A stretch of DNA of 64,000 nt from CAITZA01 sp937915285 (GTDB lineage: Bacteria > Desulfobacterota > Desulfomonilia > Desulfomonilales > Desulfomonilaceae). Below the pieces are notes generated by a model, which made no database searches, had not been told where the DNA came from, and was given only the letters and a program-made list of their open reading frames with translations. Location of the stretch: NCBI GenBank assembly GCA_036821825.1, contig DAISIV010000011.1:1-64000 (forward strand), written 5' to 3'. The position numbers were made by a program, and so were the translations under genes. Below, piece after piece: positions 16,295-24,918 of the stretch; the first letter of the stretch is position 1, and every line of letters begins with the position of its first letter.

Positions 16295-16619
16295 TATAAT
16301 ATCTCAATATATCTTCTTAAAAAGAACGCTATTATTTTTTTAGCGTCTTGTCAAGCAAATACGATTTTACGCCTTTACAGCAGTCGCCGTGATGGTGTCA
16401 CGGTGGTGTAAATCTTGTCAAAACATGGGAATATTCCGAATAATTGCTTGTAGCGCGATGTTTGACAGAATGCCGCGATTGTTTGTATGTATTACTGGTT
16501 ATTGAATGTGTCCATGTATGCGAAGACGGTCCTTGTATCTCTGGAATCTGATTTCTACTTCCGTCTTGATGATGATGGACCTAAAGTATTAACTCGAATA
16601 GGTGGAGCTTCTATAATCC
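16295..16619. other. Divergent intergenic region upstream of hisC
   Basis: A 325-base region between divergent genes. I see no credible gene. It contains the inverted repeat CCGTGA-TGGTG-TCACGG at 16387-16403, which may be an operator. The part nearest hisC has open frames but no ribosome binding site or family match. Confidence 0.5.
16387..16403. promoter_or_regulatory. Inverted repeat, possible operator
   Basis: CCGTGA at 16387-16392 and TCACGG at 16398-16403 form a perfect 6-bp dyad with a 5-base spacer, between the divergent barrel gene and hisC. No regulator is recognised. Confidence 0.3.
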
Positions 16620-17744
16620 ATGAAAAATCAGGAACCGCCCTGGGTCAAGAAAGCAATACAGCCGCATGTGCTATCAATTCCGCCGTATGTTCCGGGAAAA
16701 CCCATTGCAGAAGTCAAGCGTGAACTCGGTCTCACCAAGGCTATTAAACTGGCCTCTAATGAAAATGCCTTGGGACCGTCTCCACTGGCGATGGCCGCGA
16801 TTCGAAGGAGCATACTGGGGGCGCACATTTATCCCGAATCTTCGGCTCCCGACCTGAGACTCAAGATAGCAGATAAATATGGTCTTGAAGCCTCAAACGT
16901 CATACTGGGAAACGGTTCCGATGAAATAATGCAGATGCTCGCTCATGTTTTTCTCGGTCCGGATGATGAAGCCATAATAGCTGAAAATTCTTTTTCGATG
17001 TACCGGATTGTCACCAAACTTTTTGGGGCCAGGCCCGTGTTTGTTCCGCTCAGCAACTATCGTCTTGACCTGGAGGCTACTTACAGCGCTGTCAATGACC
17101 GGACACGGATCATATTTCTGGCTTCGCCAAACAGCCCTACAGGCACGACAATTTCGTGTAATGAACTCGACACATTTCTGGACCGGATCAAAACACGAAA
17201 TCTAGTGGTTGTTTATGATGAGGCTTACGCTGAGTACGTCAATGACCGGAACGCCGCCGATGGACTCCATTACATTAAAGGCAGCCCAGCCCTTATAGTC
17301 CTGAGGACTTTCTCGAAGATATACGGTTTAGCAGGACTCAGAGTCGGTTACGGACTGGCTCAGGCATGGCTGATAGATCTTCTAAACCGGGTGAGGGCCC
17401 CCTTCAATGTGAATCTTCTTGCTCAGGCGGCAGGGATAGCCGCTCTGGATGATACCGAGCACCTTGAGCGTTCCAGGAACATGAATCTGGAAGGCATGAA
17501 TTACCTTTCTGAAGAACTGAGGAAACTGGGGTTCGAGGTCATTCCGTCCCAAGCAAACTTCCTGACCTTCTCCCCCACTGTAGACGCAGGTCTAATATAT
17601 GAAGAGCTTCTCAAAAAGGGAATGATTGTCCGCAGACTCACGAGTTTTGGAATGCCTGGCCACATAAGGGTCACAATAGGGACATTAAAGCAGAATATGG
17701 CTTTTATATCGAAACTCAAAATGATCATGAAAAAAACGGGTTGA
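16620..17744 (+). CDS. hisC: Histidinol-phosphate aminotransferase
   Basis: A 374-residue fold-type I aminotransferase of the HisC family, which transaminates imidazole-acetol phosphate in histidine synthesis. Motifs: KLASNENALGPSP near residue 43, GNGSDEIMQML near 97, the cofactor-contacting VVVYDEAYAEY (Asp200), and RTFSKIYGLAGLRVGYG with the Schiff-base Lys233. Some HisC-like enzymes also act on aromatic amino acids, so a second role is possible. The ribosome binding site is weak (GGAG 12 bases upstream). The order hisC, cmk, rpsA on one strand is common in Desulfobacterota. Confidence 0.9.
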   Translation: MKNQEPPWVKKAIQPHVLSIPPYVPGKPIAEVKRELGLTKAIKLASNENALGPSPLAMAAIRRSILGAHIYPESSAPDLRLKIADKYGLEASNVILGNGSDEIMQMLAHVFLGPDDEAIIAENSFSMYRIVTKLFGARPVFVPLSNYRLDLEATYSAVNDRTRIIFLASPNSPTGTTISCNELDTFLDRIKTRNLVVVYDEAYAEYVNDRNAADGLHYIKGSPALIVLRTFSKIYGLAGLRVGYGLAQAWLIDLLNRVRAPFNVNLLAQAAGIAALDDTEHLERSRNMNLEGMNYLSEELRKLGFEVIPSQANFLTFSPTVDAGLIYEELLKKGMIVRRLTSFGMPGHIRVTIGTLKQNMAFISKLKMIMKKTG

Positions 17745-17808
17745 AGTGAGTCTACGGAATGAATGCCTGAAGATTGGATCAACCCTTTTTGTGAAAGTTT
17801 AGACGGAT

Positions 17809-17841
17809 GACATGCCAACCAGTTTAATTGTTGGGCATGTC
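17809..17841 (+). terminator. Hairpin between hisC and cmk
   Basis: GACATGCC (17809-17816) pairs with GGCATGTC (17834-17841), extended by AAC/GTT with one bulged G. No T run follows, so termination is doubtful; it could be a processing or attenuation hairpin 36 bases before cmk. Confidence 0.35.
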
Positions 17842-17876
17842 GGTATTAGAAGTGTCATAATACGGACAGAAAATTC

Positions 17877-18608
17877 ATGAATATAGTAGGTTCTGGAATC
17901 AGGGACGCTGCTCCTGGAAAAATTGTTGTTACTATAGATGGCCCGGCTGGAGCCGGAAAATCAACATTGTCAAAAAGACTGGCCAAGGATTTGGGCTATT
18001 TTGTTCTGGACAGTGGGGCAATATATAGGACTCTGGCTCTGGCGCTGTTGAGACAAGGCGTGTCGATAGACTCCAAGAGTGTTCCCGACGTCATGCTTGG
18101 CGCCATTACCATAAGGGTGGAGCCGCTGGCTTCATCTATGCGGATATTTCTTGACGGTATCGAACTACTGGATGAAATTCGTGAAGAGTATGTAGGAGTG
18201 GCTGCCTCTCGGTTTGCCGCATTGCCTGAGGTTCGACGGTCGTTGCTCGGTATCCAGAGAGGTGTCGCAGCTAGCTGGAACATCGTTGCTGAGGGACGCG
18301 ACATGGGCATGGTCGTATTTCCGAACGCCTTCATGAAATTTTTCATAACAGCGGATATTGAAGAGCGCGCCAAGAGAAGGTTTGCCGAGCTTTTGGCCAA
18401 GGGAGAAAAGCCTTACTACTCGGTGGTTCTCAACGACATGCGCGCCAGGGATATCAGGGACGAATCGAGAGAGACTGCCCCACTTGTTCCAGCCCCAGAT
18501 TCAGTTTTGATCGACACTACCCATCTGACACCGGAAGAGGTTTTGAAGCGGATGATGCAAATAGTTGAAGATAAATACGAATCAAGACTAAAAAACACAT
18601 TTAATTAA
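17877..18608 (+). CDS. cmk: Cytidylate kinase
   Basis: A 243-residue CMP/dCMP kinase. The P-loop GPAGAGKS spans residues 22-29, the nucleotide-monophosphate site is DSGAIYRTLA (about 46-55), the mid-protein EGRDMGMVVFP is the second CMP-binding signature, and the lid carries ERAKRRFAEL and RARDIRDESRETAPL. All expected parts are present at normal length, with about 13 extra residues before the first strand. It is followed by rpsA after 124 bases; the cmk-rpsA pair is conserved in many bacteria. Confidence 0.94.
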   Translation: MNIVGSGIRDAAPGKIVVTIDGPAGAGKSTLSKRLAKDLGYFVLDSGAIYRTLALALLRQGVSIDSKSVPDVMLGAITIRVEPLASSMRIFLDGIELLDEIREEYVGVAASRFAALPEVRRSLLGIQRGVAASWNIVAEGRDMGMVVFPNAFMKFFITADIEERAKRRFAELLAKGEKPYYSVVLNDMRARDIRDESRETAPLVPAPDSVLIDTTHLTPEEVLKRMMQIVEDKYESRLKNTFN

Positions 18609-18637
18609 CAAAAAGATTTCAGTTGTGAAACTTTTTG

Positions 18638-18666
18638 TTGTCACTTGTTGTAAAAACGGATATATA
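18638..18666 (+). promoter_or_regulatory. Candidate rpsA promoter
   Basis: TTGTCA at 18638-18643 and TATATA at 18661-18666 are separated by 17 bases, followed by an AT-rich start region. It would give rpsA its own transcript in addition to read-through from cmk. Confidence 0.5.
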
Positions 18667-18732
18667 TAATAGATTATTCAGAACAGTTGAATAAAGCTTA
18701 GCTGCACAAAAGAGTCCGGGGGTGTTAGCTGG

Positions 18733-20469
18733 ATGGAAAACTTGGAAACCCAATCTAACCACAACCTTCTGTCCGATGAAGATGGTCAGGAGATATCAAG
18801 AGAAGAGAACTTCGCAGAGCTTGTAGAGAGTAGTTTTCACAAAGCCCAGGAAGGAGAAATCGTAAGCGGGGTGGTCGTTCAGATCACGCCTGAATACGTG
18901 ATGATTGATGTTGGTTCTAAATCTGAAGGCCAGATACCTTTAGAGCAGTTCCAGGATGAACAGGGCGCATTGACCGTTTCTGTTGGTGATACGGTACAGG
19001 TGTTTCTGGAAGATACAGGTGAAAGCTCTGGCGGAGTAAAAATCTCCAAGACCAAGGCAGACAAGATCCGCATTTGGGATGAGATAGCGGAAATCTGCGA
19101 GACAGAAAAAACAATCTCCGGAAAAGTAATCTCTCGTGTCAAGGGCGGAATGCAGGTAGACATCGGCGTTCCGGCATTTTTGCCTGGTTCTCAGATCGAC
19201 GTCAGACCTGTCAGGAACTTCGAAAAATATATCGGTGAAACATTCGACTTCAATGTTCTCAAATATAACCGAAAGCGCGGCAATATAGTGCTTTCACGTC
19301 GTCCTCTCTTGGACAAGGCCAGGGATGAGAAAAAGGATTTTATTCTCAAGGCGCTGGAGAGCGGCGAGATATTCACTGGTGTCGTCAAGAACATAACAGA
19401 TTATGGCGCCTTCGTGGACCTTGGCGGACTCGACGGACTGCTTCACATCACTGACATGTCCTGGGGCAGGATCAATCACCCAGCCGATATCATCAAGGTT
19501 GGCGATGAAATAAAGGTAAAAATTCTCAAGTTTGACCCTGACAAGGAAAGAGTGTCACTCGGACTGAAACAGATCAATCCTGACCCGTGGGAAACAGCTG
19601 AGGATGATTACCCCGTCGGTTCAAAATGGAACGGCAAGGTTGTCAGCATCACAGATTATGGCATCTTCGTTGAATTACAGAAAGGGGTTGAGGGATTGGT
19701 TCACGTGTCTGAGATGGCCTGGACCAAGAAACCAAGACACCCGTCAAAAATGGCTCACATCGGCGAGGAAGTCGAGGTGGTCGTCCTCAACGTGGACAAG
19801 TCCCAGAAACGGATCTCGCTCGGAATGAAGCAACTCAGGCCCAACCCCTGGGATGTAATTGCCGAGAGATATCCTGAAGGCACCAAGATCGAGGGAAAAA
19901 TCCGAAACGTTACGGACTTCGGAATATTCGTGGGTATAGACGAGGGCATAGACGGGCTGGTCCATATTTCAGATATTTCCTGGACCCAGCGAATCAAGCA
20001 CCCTGCCGAGATTTACAAGAAAGGACAGACCGTTCAGGCGGTAGTCCTCAACATAGACAAAGAGAATGAAAGATTCTCACTTGGCATTAAACAGATCGAA
20101 GAAGATCCGTGGGAAACCATACCTGAGCGCTATCCTACCGGGGCCAAGGTCACTGGCAAGGTCACCTCGGTAACTGACTTCGGTGTTTTTCTTGAGATAG
20201 AAGACGGAATAGAGGGCATGATACATGTCTCGGAATTGTCCAAGGATCGTGTGAGTTCGCCTGCTGATTTCACCAAGGAAGGCGAGACCCTCACGGCTAT
20301 GGTCCTTAAAGTGAACAAACGGGACAAGAAAATAGCTCTTTCCATAAAGAGTCTCGAAAAGGCTCAGGACACTGATCAGAAGAGTTATTCTAGCAGTCAG
20401 GATGTTGTGGCGTCCAACCTCGGAGATCTCCTGAAAGAAAATCTCGGGGCCTCTTTCGGGAAGGACTGA
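18733..20469 (+). CDS. rpsA: 30S ribosomal protein S1
   Basis: A 578-residue S1 protein with six S1 RNA-binding repeats, the full Gram-negative arrangement. The four C-terminal repeats are easily seen by their shared pattern, for example GVVKNITDYGAFVDLGGLDG, GKVVSITDYGIFVELQKGVEG, GKIRNVTDFGIFVGIDEG and GKVTSVTDFGVFLEIEDGIEG, each followed by a DRVSLGLKQ-like close. The first two repeats (about 35-190) are more divergent, as in other S1 proteins that use them for ribosome docking. S1 unwinds and places mRNA on the 30S subunit. An S/D-rich tail ends the protein. A hairpin follows. Confidence 0.95.
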   Translation: MENLETQSNHNLLSDEDGQEISREENFAELVESSFHKAQEGEIVSGVVVQITPEYVMIDVGSKSEGQIPLEQFQDEQGALTVSVGDTVQVFLEDTGESSGGVKISKTKADKIRIWDEIAEICETEKTISGKVISRVKGGMQVDIGVPAFLPGSQIDVRPVRNFEKYIGETFDFNVLKYNRKRGNIVLSRRPLLDKARDEKKDFILKALESGEIFTGVVKNITDYGAFVDLGGLDGLLHITDMSWGRINHPADIIKVGDEIKVKILKFDPDKERVSLGLKQINPDPWETAEDDYPVGSKWNGKVVSITDYGIFVELQKGVEGLVHVSEMAWTKKPRHPSKMAHIGEEVEVVVLNVDKSQKRISLGMKQLRPNPWDVIAERYPEGTKIEGKIRNVTDFGIFVGIDEGIDGLVHISDISWTQRIKHPAEIYKKGQTVQAVVLNIDKENERFSLGIKQIEEDPWETIPERYPTGAKVTGKVTSVTDFGVFLEIEDGIEGMIHVSELSKDRVSSPADFTKEGETLTAMVLKVNKRDKKIALSIKSLEKAQDTDQKSYSSSQDVVASNLGDLLKENLGASFGKD

Positions 20470-20485
20470 TCAACTTGATATCTGT

Positions 20486-20514
20486 TCAGCGCAGTCGCCC
20501 ACGGACTGCGCTGA
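20486..20514 (+). terminator. Hairpin downstream of rpsA
   Basis: A perfect 11-bp stem, TCAGCGCAGTC (20486-20496) and GACTGCGCTGA (20504-20514), with a 7-base loop, then ATTCGTTCT. The T run is weak, but the stem and its place 16 bases after the stop codon fit a terminator. Confidence 0.6.
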
Positions 20515-20600
20515 ATTCGTTCTAGCCTTGCCCCCACCTTGAAACATTCCTGAGACGTTTGTCGCCAAGTCCTGTGATAAAATGTTTTTCCGCTTGAAAT

Positions 20601-22082
20601 CTATCCGAATTTTCGTATAGCCACTTCCAGAATTCCCTGGACCGCTTCGAGGGCTTCCTGTCTCGAATTTATGATTCCCAGCGCCTGTTTTTCCTTTAGA
20701 GTTCGGAGTATGTAGCCGATCAGACGACCTTGGGAGATTTTAAAGATGCTCATCAGGTCATATCCGTCGAGATAGGGCTGAACAGGGTTCTGTTCGAGGG
20801 CAAACCGGGATTCAAGAATGCGTTTAACACCATCCAGAGCCATTTGAAGGTGGCGCTGGTTTCTAGCCGGACCGTCAGAAGCCCTTAGGTCCGCGATGAA
20901 TACAAGCGATAGAGCAATCACATCATCCTGGAAACGATCAAGTAGCCTGAATTTAAAACGTTTGGAAGGTTCTGTGGTGGTTAATGATCCCATCCGCATG
21001 TGGCCGCGAATGAGTAGAGAGACAAGCTCGTGTTCTTTTTTGGAAAGCCTGAGTTTCTCGGCGTGATGATCAAAAATTAGGCCCGACCATTTTTCATGGC
21101 TGTAAAAATGAACTATCCCCTTGGCGTCCCTGGTACGGACGGCCGGTTTTCCAGAGTCATGGAACAGACATGCCAGCTTGATGAGCCAATATCGATTCCG
21201 ACCAGGACAAACCTCAAAATCGAGGTAATCCCTTATGGTGTCCGAATGATCGCCAAAACAGCGCTCAGCTATGTCTTCCTTAAAAACCGTAAGGTTTTCC
21301 AATTGGCGAACACACTCAAGAGAGTGATCCCAAACATCGAGTCGGTGGTATCTGTTTTGCTGGCATCCTTTCATTGCCTCGACTTCAGGAAAGAGGGCGC
21401 TTACTAAAAGGATATCTTCCATTTTTTTCAGCACTTCAGAAGCGTTTGGCTGAGACAGGATTAAAAAGAGTTCGTCCCGTATTCTCTCCCCTGCAACCCT
21501 TTTGAGTTCTCCCATGGACCCTTTGATTAGAGACAGAAGTCCCTGATCCATAGAAAAGCCCAAGTGGCCTGCAAAGCGGTATGCTCTGAGTATTCGCAAT
21601 GGGTCATCCTGGATAGAATTTTCCGAACATGCCCGGATGACACGCCCTGTAATGTCGGCGAGACCATCTAGAGGATCATATATCTGCCGTAGTCCCGTCA
21701 GGGCAAAAGATGAAAGACTCACTGCAATTGCGTTTACAGTGAAATCACGTCTCATCAGATCTTCATGGATCGTTTTGGCCTTGAAGGAGGATATATCCAC
21801 AACGCCGAAAGGTGAGTCATTAATTATGATCCGGCCGCATCCATATTCTTCATCCAGCGGAGCAAAGGAAAAACCTGCGCCGAGTTGGCTACAGATATTC
21901 CTGGCGATCTCGAAGCCATTTCCGTGGACGGCGATATCCATATCGGCAAAATTGCTTTTTCCGAGGAAATAATCCCGGATGAATCCCCCAACTATGTAGC
22001 TATCATCAGTGTTGGCTTCGACAAGTTCTATGACTTTTCTAACTGCAGGAGCGACCGAGTGGAAATAGTTCGAGTTGCGCAT
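20601..22082 (-). CDS. CCA tRNA nucleotidyltransferase/poly(A) polymerase family protein with HD domain
   Basis: A 493-residue class II nucleotidyltransferase. The head domain shows VGGFIRDYFLG (GG-x-x-RD at residues 32-37) and the metal-binding pair ADMDIAV (Asp47 and Asp49); DLMRRDFTVNAIA and DDPLRILRAYRFA are the next signatures. A C-terminal HD phosphohydrolase domain follows (CLFHDSGKPAVR near residue 310, plus HFYSHEKW). Such proteins repair or add the 3' CCA of tRNA; some Desulfobacterota split CCA- and A-adding work between two related enzymes, so this one may do either. It is transcribed toward rpsA. The upstream DUF3108 gene is 42 bases away on the same strand. Confidence 0.87.
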   Translation of the reverse strand: MRNSNYFHSVAPAVRKVIELVEANTDDSYIVGGFIRDYFLGKSNFADMDIAVHGNGFEIARNICSQLGAGFSFAPLDEEYGCGRIIINDSPFGVVDISSFKAKTIHEDLMRRDFTVNAIAVSLSSFALTGLRQIYDPLDGLADITGRVIRACSENSIQDDPLRILRAYRFAGHLGFSMDQGLLSLIKGSMGELKRVAGERIRDELFLILSQPNASEVLKKMEDILLVSALFPEVEAMKGCQQNRYHRLDVWDHSLECVRQLENLTVFKEDIAERCFGDHSDTIRDYLDFEVCPGRNRYWLIKLACLFHDSGKPAVRTRDAKGIVHFYSHEKWSGLIFDHHAEKLRLSKKEHELVSLLIRGHMRMGSLTTTEPSKRFKFRLLDRFQDDVIALSLVFIADLRASDGPARNQRHLQMALDGVKRILESRFALEQNPVQPYLDGYDLMSIFKISQGRLIGYILRTLKEKQALGIINSRQEALEAVQGILEVAIRKFG

Positions 22083-22124
22083 AATTCCATCAATCAGTCA
22101 CGGTCGTGGGAAATCCGACCAATC

Positions 22125-22892
22125 TCAAAGTTGAGCGTGAATGAGTTCGAAGCGTATAACTCCTACAATGGGAGAAGATGTCAAGAGTAACGGAATTCTC
22201 CTTTGGTCATTTGAGACCCAAAGCTTTCCTGTGGCTATCTCCTTCTGGTCTGAAGCTAGTTTTACGAGTCGCAAATCGAGCCTTACAGCGTCATGAGATC
22301 CAGATTTGATGTTAATCTGCTCTTGACCGTTTGGGCTCACGTAAAGGCGGGCCTTGTCCTTACCATCGAAAATGTCAACATAAAGAGGCCTTGCAAGGTC
22401 TTTCTGGCGGCGGAGCAGATAGACCGCTGAAATAGGATCGTATAAACCGGTGACCTTTTCTGAATGAGACTCTACCTCATCCCCCTTGTGCTTGCTTACC
22501 TTGACCGAACTTGTCTGATGGTCAAAGTTCAGGTCGACCACTTCACTTCGCAGGAGGTTCGATCTTAAATGAAATCTATAGGTCTCGGGCTGAAGAGTTT
22601 TGGCTGAAAAAGTCGCCTGAATCCGGCTCCATATTTCAACCAATGCCTTGAGAGCCCCGTCTGAGACGGCCTGGGCAGTTACATTCAGCTTCCCCGAGTT
22701 AGCCTTTGTAGTCACATCCCCGTGGCCGGCTTTACTACCGTTCCAGGTTACTTCGTATTTCAGAAATTCTACCTGGTCCTTGGAATCAGCGAATGAATCA
22801 TATGTGTAATGCAGAAGTACAGATATTACGAGGAAAAGTTGAAAACAGGATTTTCTGGTATTCGTTTTTCTACTCAACAGCAATTCTCTCAT
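22125..22892 (-). CDS. DUF3108-family exported protein
   Basis: A 255-residue protein with an N-terminal hydrophobic segment (CFQLFLVISVLLHY) acting as signal peptide, then a beta-rich domain of the DUF3108 type: FLKYEVTWNGSKAGHGDV, YRFHLRSNLLRSEVVDLNFD, GLYDPISAVYLLR and a closing GKLWVSNDQRRIPLLL. Members of this family are periplasmic and of unknown function. The start is uncertain: ATG at 22892 gives a normal signal peptide, while GTG at 22967 would add 25 residues; neither has a good ribosome binding site. Confidence 0.72.
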   Translation of the reverse strand: MRELLLSRKTNTRKSCFQLFLVISVLLHYTYDSFADSKDQVEFLKYEVTWNGSKAGHGDVTTKANSGKLNVTAQAVSDGALKALVEIWSRIQATFSAKTLQPETYRFHLRSNLLRSEVVDLNFDHQTSSVKVSKHKGDEVESHSEKVTGLYDPISAVYLLRRQKDLARPLYVDIFDGKDKARLYVSPNGQEQINIKSGSHDAVRLDLRLVKLASDQKEIATGKLWVSNDQRRIPLLLTSSPIVGVIRFELIHAQL

Positions 22893-22992
22893 TGAAGGTT
22901 TGGGAAACAGTAGCGTAAAATGCGCCAAAGGAAACGTGAAAGGGTGTGGGCCGGCGTTCAACTGCACTAATGAGCAAGTTGAAGGTTAAAGC

Positions 22993-23457
22993 CTAATTTT
23001 GCTTGTATCTTCGCCAGTGAAACTTCTTGCTAACCTCAGGCATGGAAATCATTAGATTGTCGCCGTTGACCTGATACGGCCATTTGACAGTGTTGCCCGC
23101 GTCATCGGTAATCACGATCTGATCCCTGTCTACAGTGTATTTACCGGAGCGGCTCTTTGCCATGTCAGCGCTGTCCTTATCCATCCTGTTGAATATGACC
23201 TCTCCGTTGCCCGTAAATTCCAGTACAGTTCGAGTTGATTCCCTGGGTTTTTGTTCCTCACCCTTGTCATTAATCTGAAACATAAGTTCCCATTTATCGG
23301 TTAATCCACGATCAACTGGCGCAGCAGGAGAGTTTTCCGATGAGGCGTTTGAGTCCATTCGGGCGTTTTTCGGAAGTGAAGCCGTGAGACATGAGGCGCA
23401 CGTTAATGCGCAAAGAGATGCGCAGATTAGATTTCGCAGGGTATATTTCAATGTCAC
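22993..23457 (-). CDS. Small lipoprotein, lipocalin-like
   Basis: A 154-residue lipoprotein. The GTG at 23457 has GAGG 7 bases upstream. The signal sequence ends in TCASC, a lipobox with the cysteine near residue 23. A disordered Ser/Ala/Pro linker follows, then a 100-residue beta domain (DKWELMFQIND, TVLEFTGNGEVIFNRM, SGKYTVDRDQIVITDDAGN, then VNGDNLMI) like the small lipocalin-like domains that read as kW...f..dG...y.v.gd.i.i. Function unknown. It lies between the L,D-transpeptidase and DUF3108 genes on the same strand, so the three may form an envelope operon. Confidence 0.65.
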   Translation of the reverse strand: MTLKYTLRNLICASLCALTCASCLTASLPKNARMDSNASSENSPAAPVDRGLTDKWELMFQINDKGEEQKPRESTRTVLEFTGNGEVIFNRMDKDSADMAKSRSGKYTVDRDQIVITDDAGNTVKWPYQVNGDNLMISMPEVSKKFHWRRYKQN

Positions 23458-23532
23458 AACTGAACCTCTGGAATCCGTTGAGCCGTTCGAATTGAAGCCT
23501 CTAGATGCTTAAACCGACCCATTGATTCCATC

Positions 23533-24528
23533 TTACCACAGATTTCCCAATTCCCTTTGATCATTCTCTCGCAAAGCCACTGACGGCTGAGCGGGAGGCG
23601 AGTTTTGCTCATTGGCCCCCGATGATGCGCTCTCAGGTTTGGTTGCGCTGGCGACCGCAGTCGGTTTGGCAATCGGGAATTCTCCCTTAACAAGCCTTGT
23701 GAGAAAACTGTTATCAATGATGATGCAGTAGGAGCCCACACTAAGAGTATGGAAAACGGCTTCAGCGTCATGCCAATCAAGTCCTAGGCAACCATGTGTC
23801 AGGCGTCCACCGGTAGCTTCAGCATAGTGTATGTACCTTGCCCCGTCGTAAACCATCTTGTATCGGAAGAAACCCGGCACGCGCCTGTCTTCCCACCGCG
23901 CCGGTATTGGCTCGTTCTCTTCGACAAAATACCAGTCCGGCCTGATCCAGTCATCCACTGGTGTCTTGCTCTTGATGGGAAATATACCCACCGGTGTCTC
24001 AAATGCTCCAACGTGAGTCTTACCCTTGCCTATAGCCACCGGACCTATCCTAAGCAAACTACCGTTCCTGTCGTAAAGGTAAAACTGGAAATTCCTCTTG
24101 TCTATGACGACGAAAGCCTTGCCGTTCCGGTTACGTATGACGCCCGAAATATAACGGGCCTCCTGCATGACCTGCTGAACCTGCCCCTCATCATGCAGCC
24201 TGTGACCGTAATAGCTGTCATACATCTGGGGCTGTTGCTCCACCTGACGGTTTGCAGAGCCATGGTCAGCAGAGCGCGCCATCTGTTCCCGAAGAATGGC
24301 TTCTGCGTCCCTGTGATCGTACTGGAGATTCGCCATGGGGTTGGCGCCATTCGGATAATATTGCGTGGTCGGTTGGGATTGATTTCCAAAATTCTGATAT
24401 TGGTTGGTTCCAGGCCCGTATTGATAAGGCTGCTGATAGTAGTTGTCATAATACTGCGCCTGAACAGGAACAGCAGTAAAGATTACCGCAGCAAGCCCAA
24501 CCACTCTCTTAATCTTGTTCCACATCAT
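23533..24528 (-). CDS. L,D-transpeptidase (YkuD domain)
   Basis: A 331-residue exported enzyme. The YkuD domain (about 138-275) ends in the catalytic motif HYAEATGGRLTHGCLGLD, giving His234, His245 and the nucleophile Cys247; VVIDKRNFQFYLYDRNG and GAFETPVGIFPI are earlier family motifs. Such enzymes make 3-3 peptidoglycan crosslinks or tether envelope proteins to the wall. A signal peptide cleaves near VQA-Q (residue 24). Residues 25-70 are unusual: a low-complexity region very rich in Tyr, Gln and Asn (YYDNYYQQPYQYGPG). The C-terminal 50 residues are also disordered. The normal serine of the S-x-G-C motif is replaced by threonine-histidine (THGC), which is common. Confidence 0.88.
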   Translation of the reverse strand: MMWNKIKRVVGLAAVIFTAVPVQAQYYDNYYQQPYQYGPGTNQYQNFGNQSQPTTQYYPNGANPMANLQYDHRDAEAILREQMARSADHGSANRQVEQQPQMYDSYYGHRLHDEGQVQQVMQEARYISGVIRNRNGKAFVVIDKRNFQFYLYDRNGSLLRIGPVAIGKGKTHVGAFETPVGIFPIKSKTPVDDWIRPDWYFVEENEPIPARWEDRRVPGFFRYKMVYDGARYIHYAEATGGRLTHGCLGLDWHDAEAVFHTLSVGSYCIIIDNSFLTRLVKGEFPIAKPTAVASATKPESASSGANEQNSPPAQPSVALRENDQRELGNLW

Positions 24529-24918
24529 TTAACCCTCATCCCGATTAATTGCAGAGAAAGCCCATAATCCCTCTGAAATTATGTCTTGTATAGATTAAAA
24601 GAAATTACGTGTCAATAAAAGCTGAGAACAGTAAAGAACAGTTAATGATAAAACTTAAAGTATCCGTTTAGAATATCTCGAAATAGCTCTCACTCGTTTG
24701 CCTGATCAAACAAAACGATCTGTCCAGGCCTGATACAGTGATTAATCTTATTTAGAAAAGTCATGCGCCTAAAAAGTTCCATGTCACGGCCTAAATTGAA
24801 AGTGGGAATTTAATTCTTCCGTGAAGCGGCCAAGCCAGAAATGAACTGTTTGGAAATTATGAAAATGAAAATCTAGGCTTCCTGCATTACATGGGATCGG
24901 CCAAAGCAAATGACAGGT
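24529..24918. other. Intergenic region without recognised features
   Basis: A 390-base AT-rich region between the start of the L,D-transpeptidase gene and the end of the NtrC-family gene. I see no convincing gene, RNA or clear terminator. It should hold the promoter of the transpeptidase gene. Confidence 0.5.

Noticed and set aside
16487..16723. Open frame just upstream of and overlapping hisC
   Set aside because: No start signal or family match, and it runs into the conserved hisC N-terminus in another frame.
23794..24567. Long open frame (257 codons) opposite the L,D-transpeptidase gene
   Set aside because: It is the antisense of a well-conserved gene, with no ribosome binding site and no protein-like composition.
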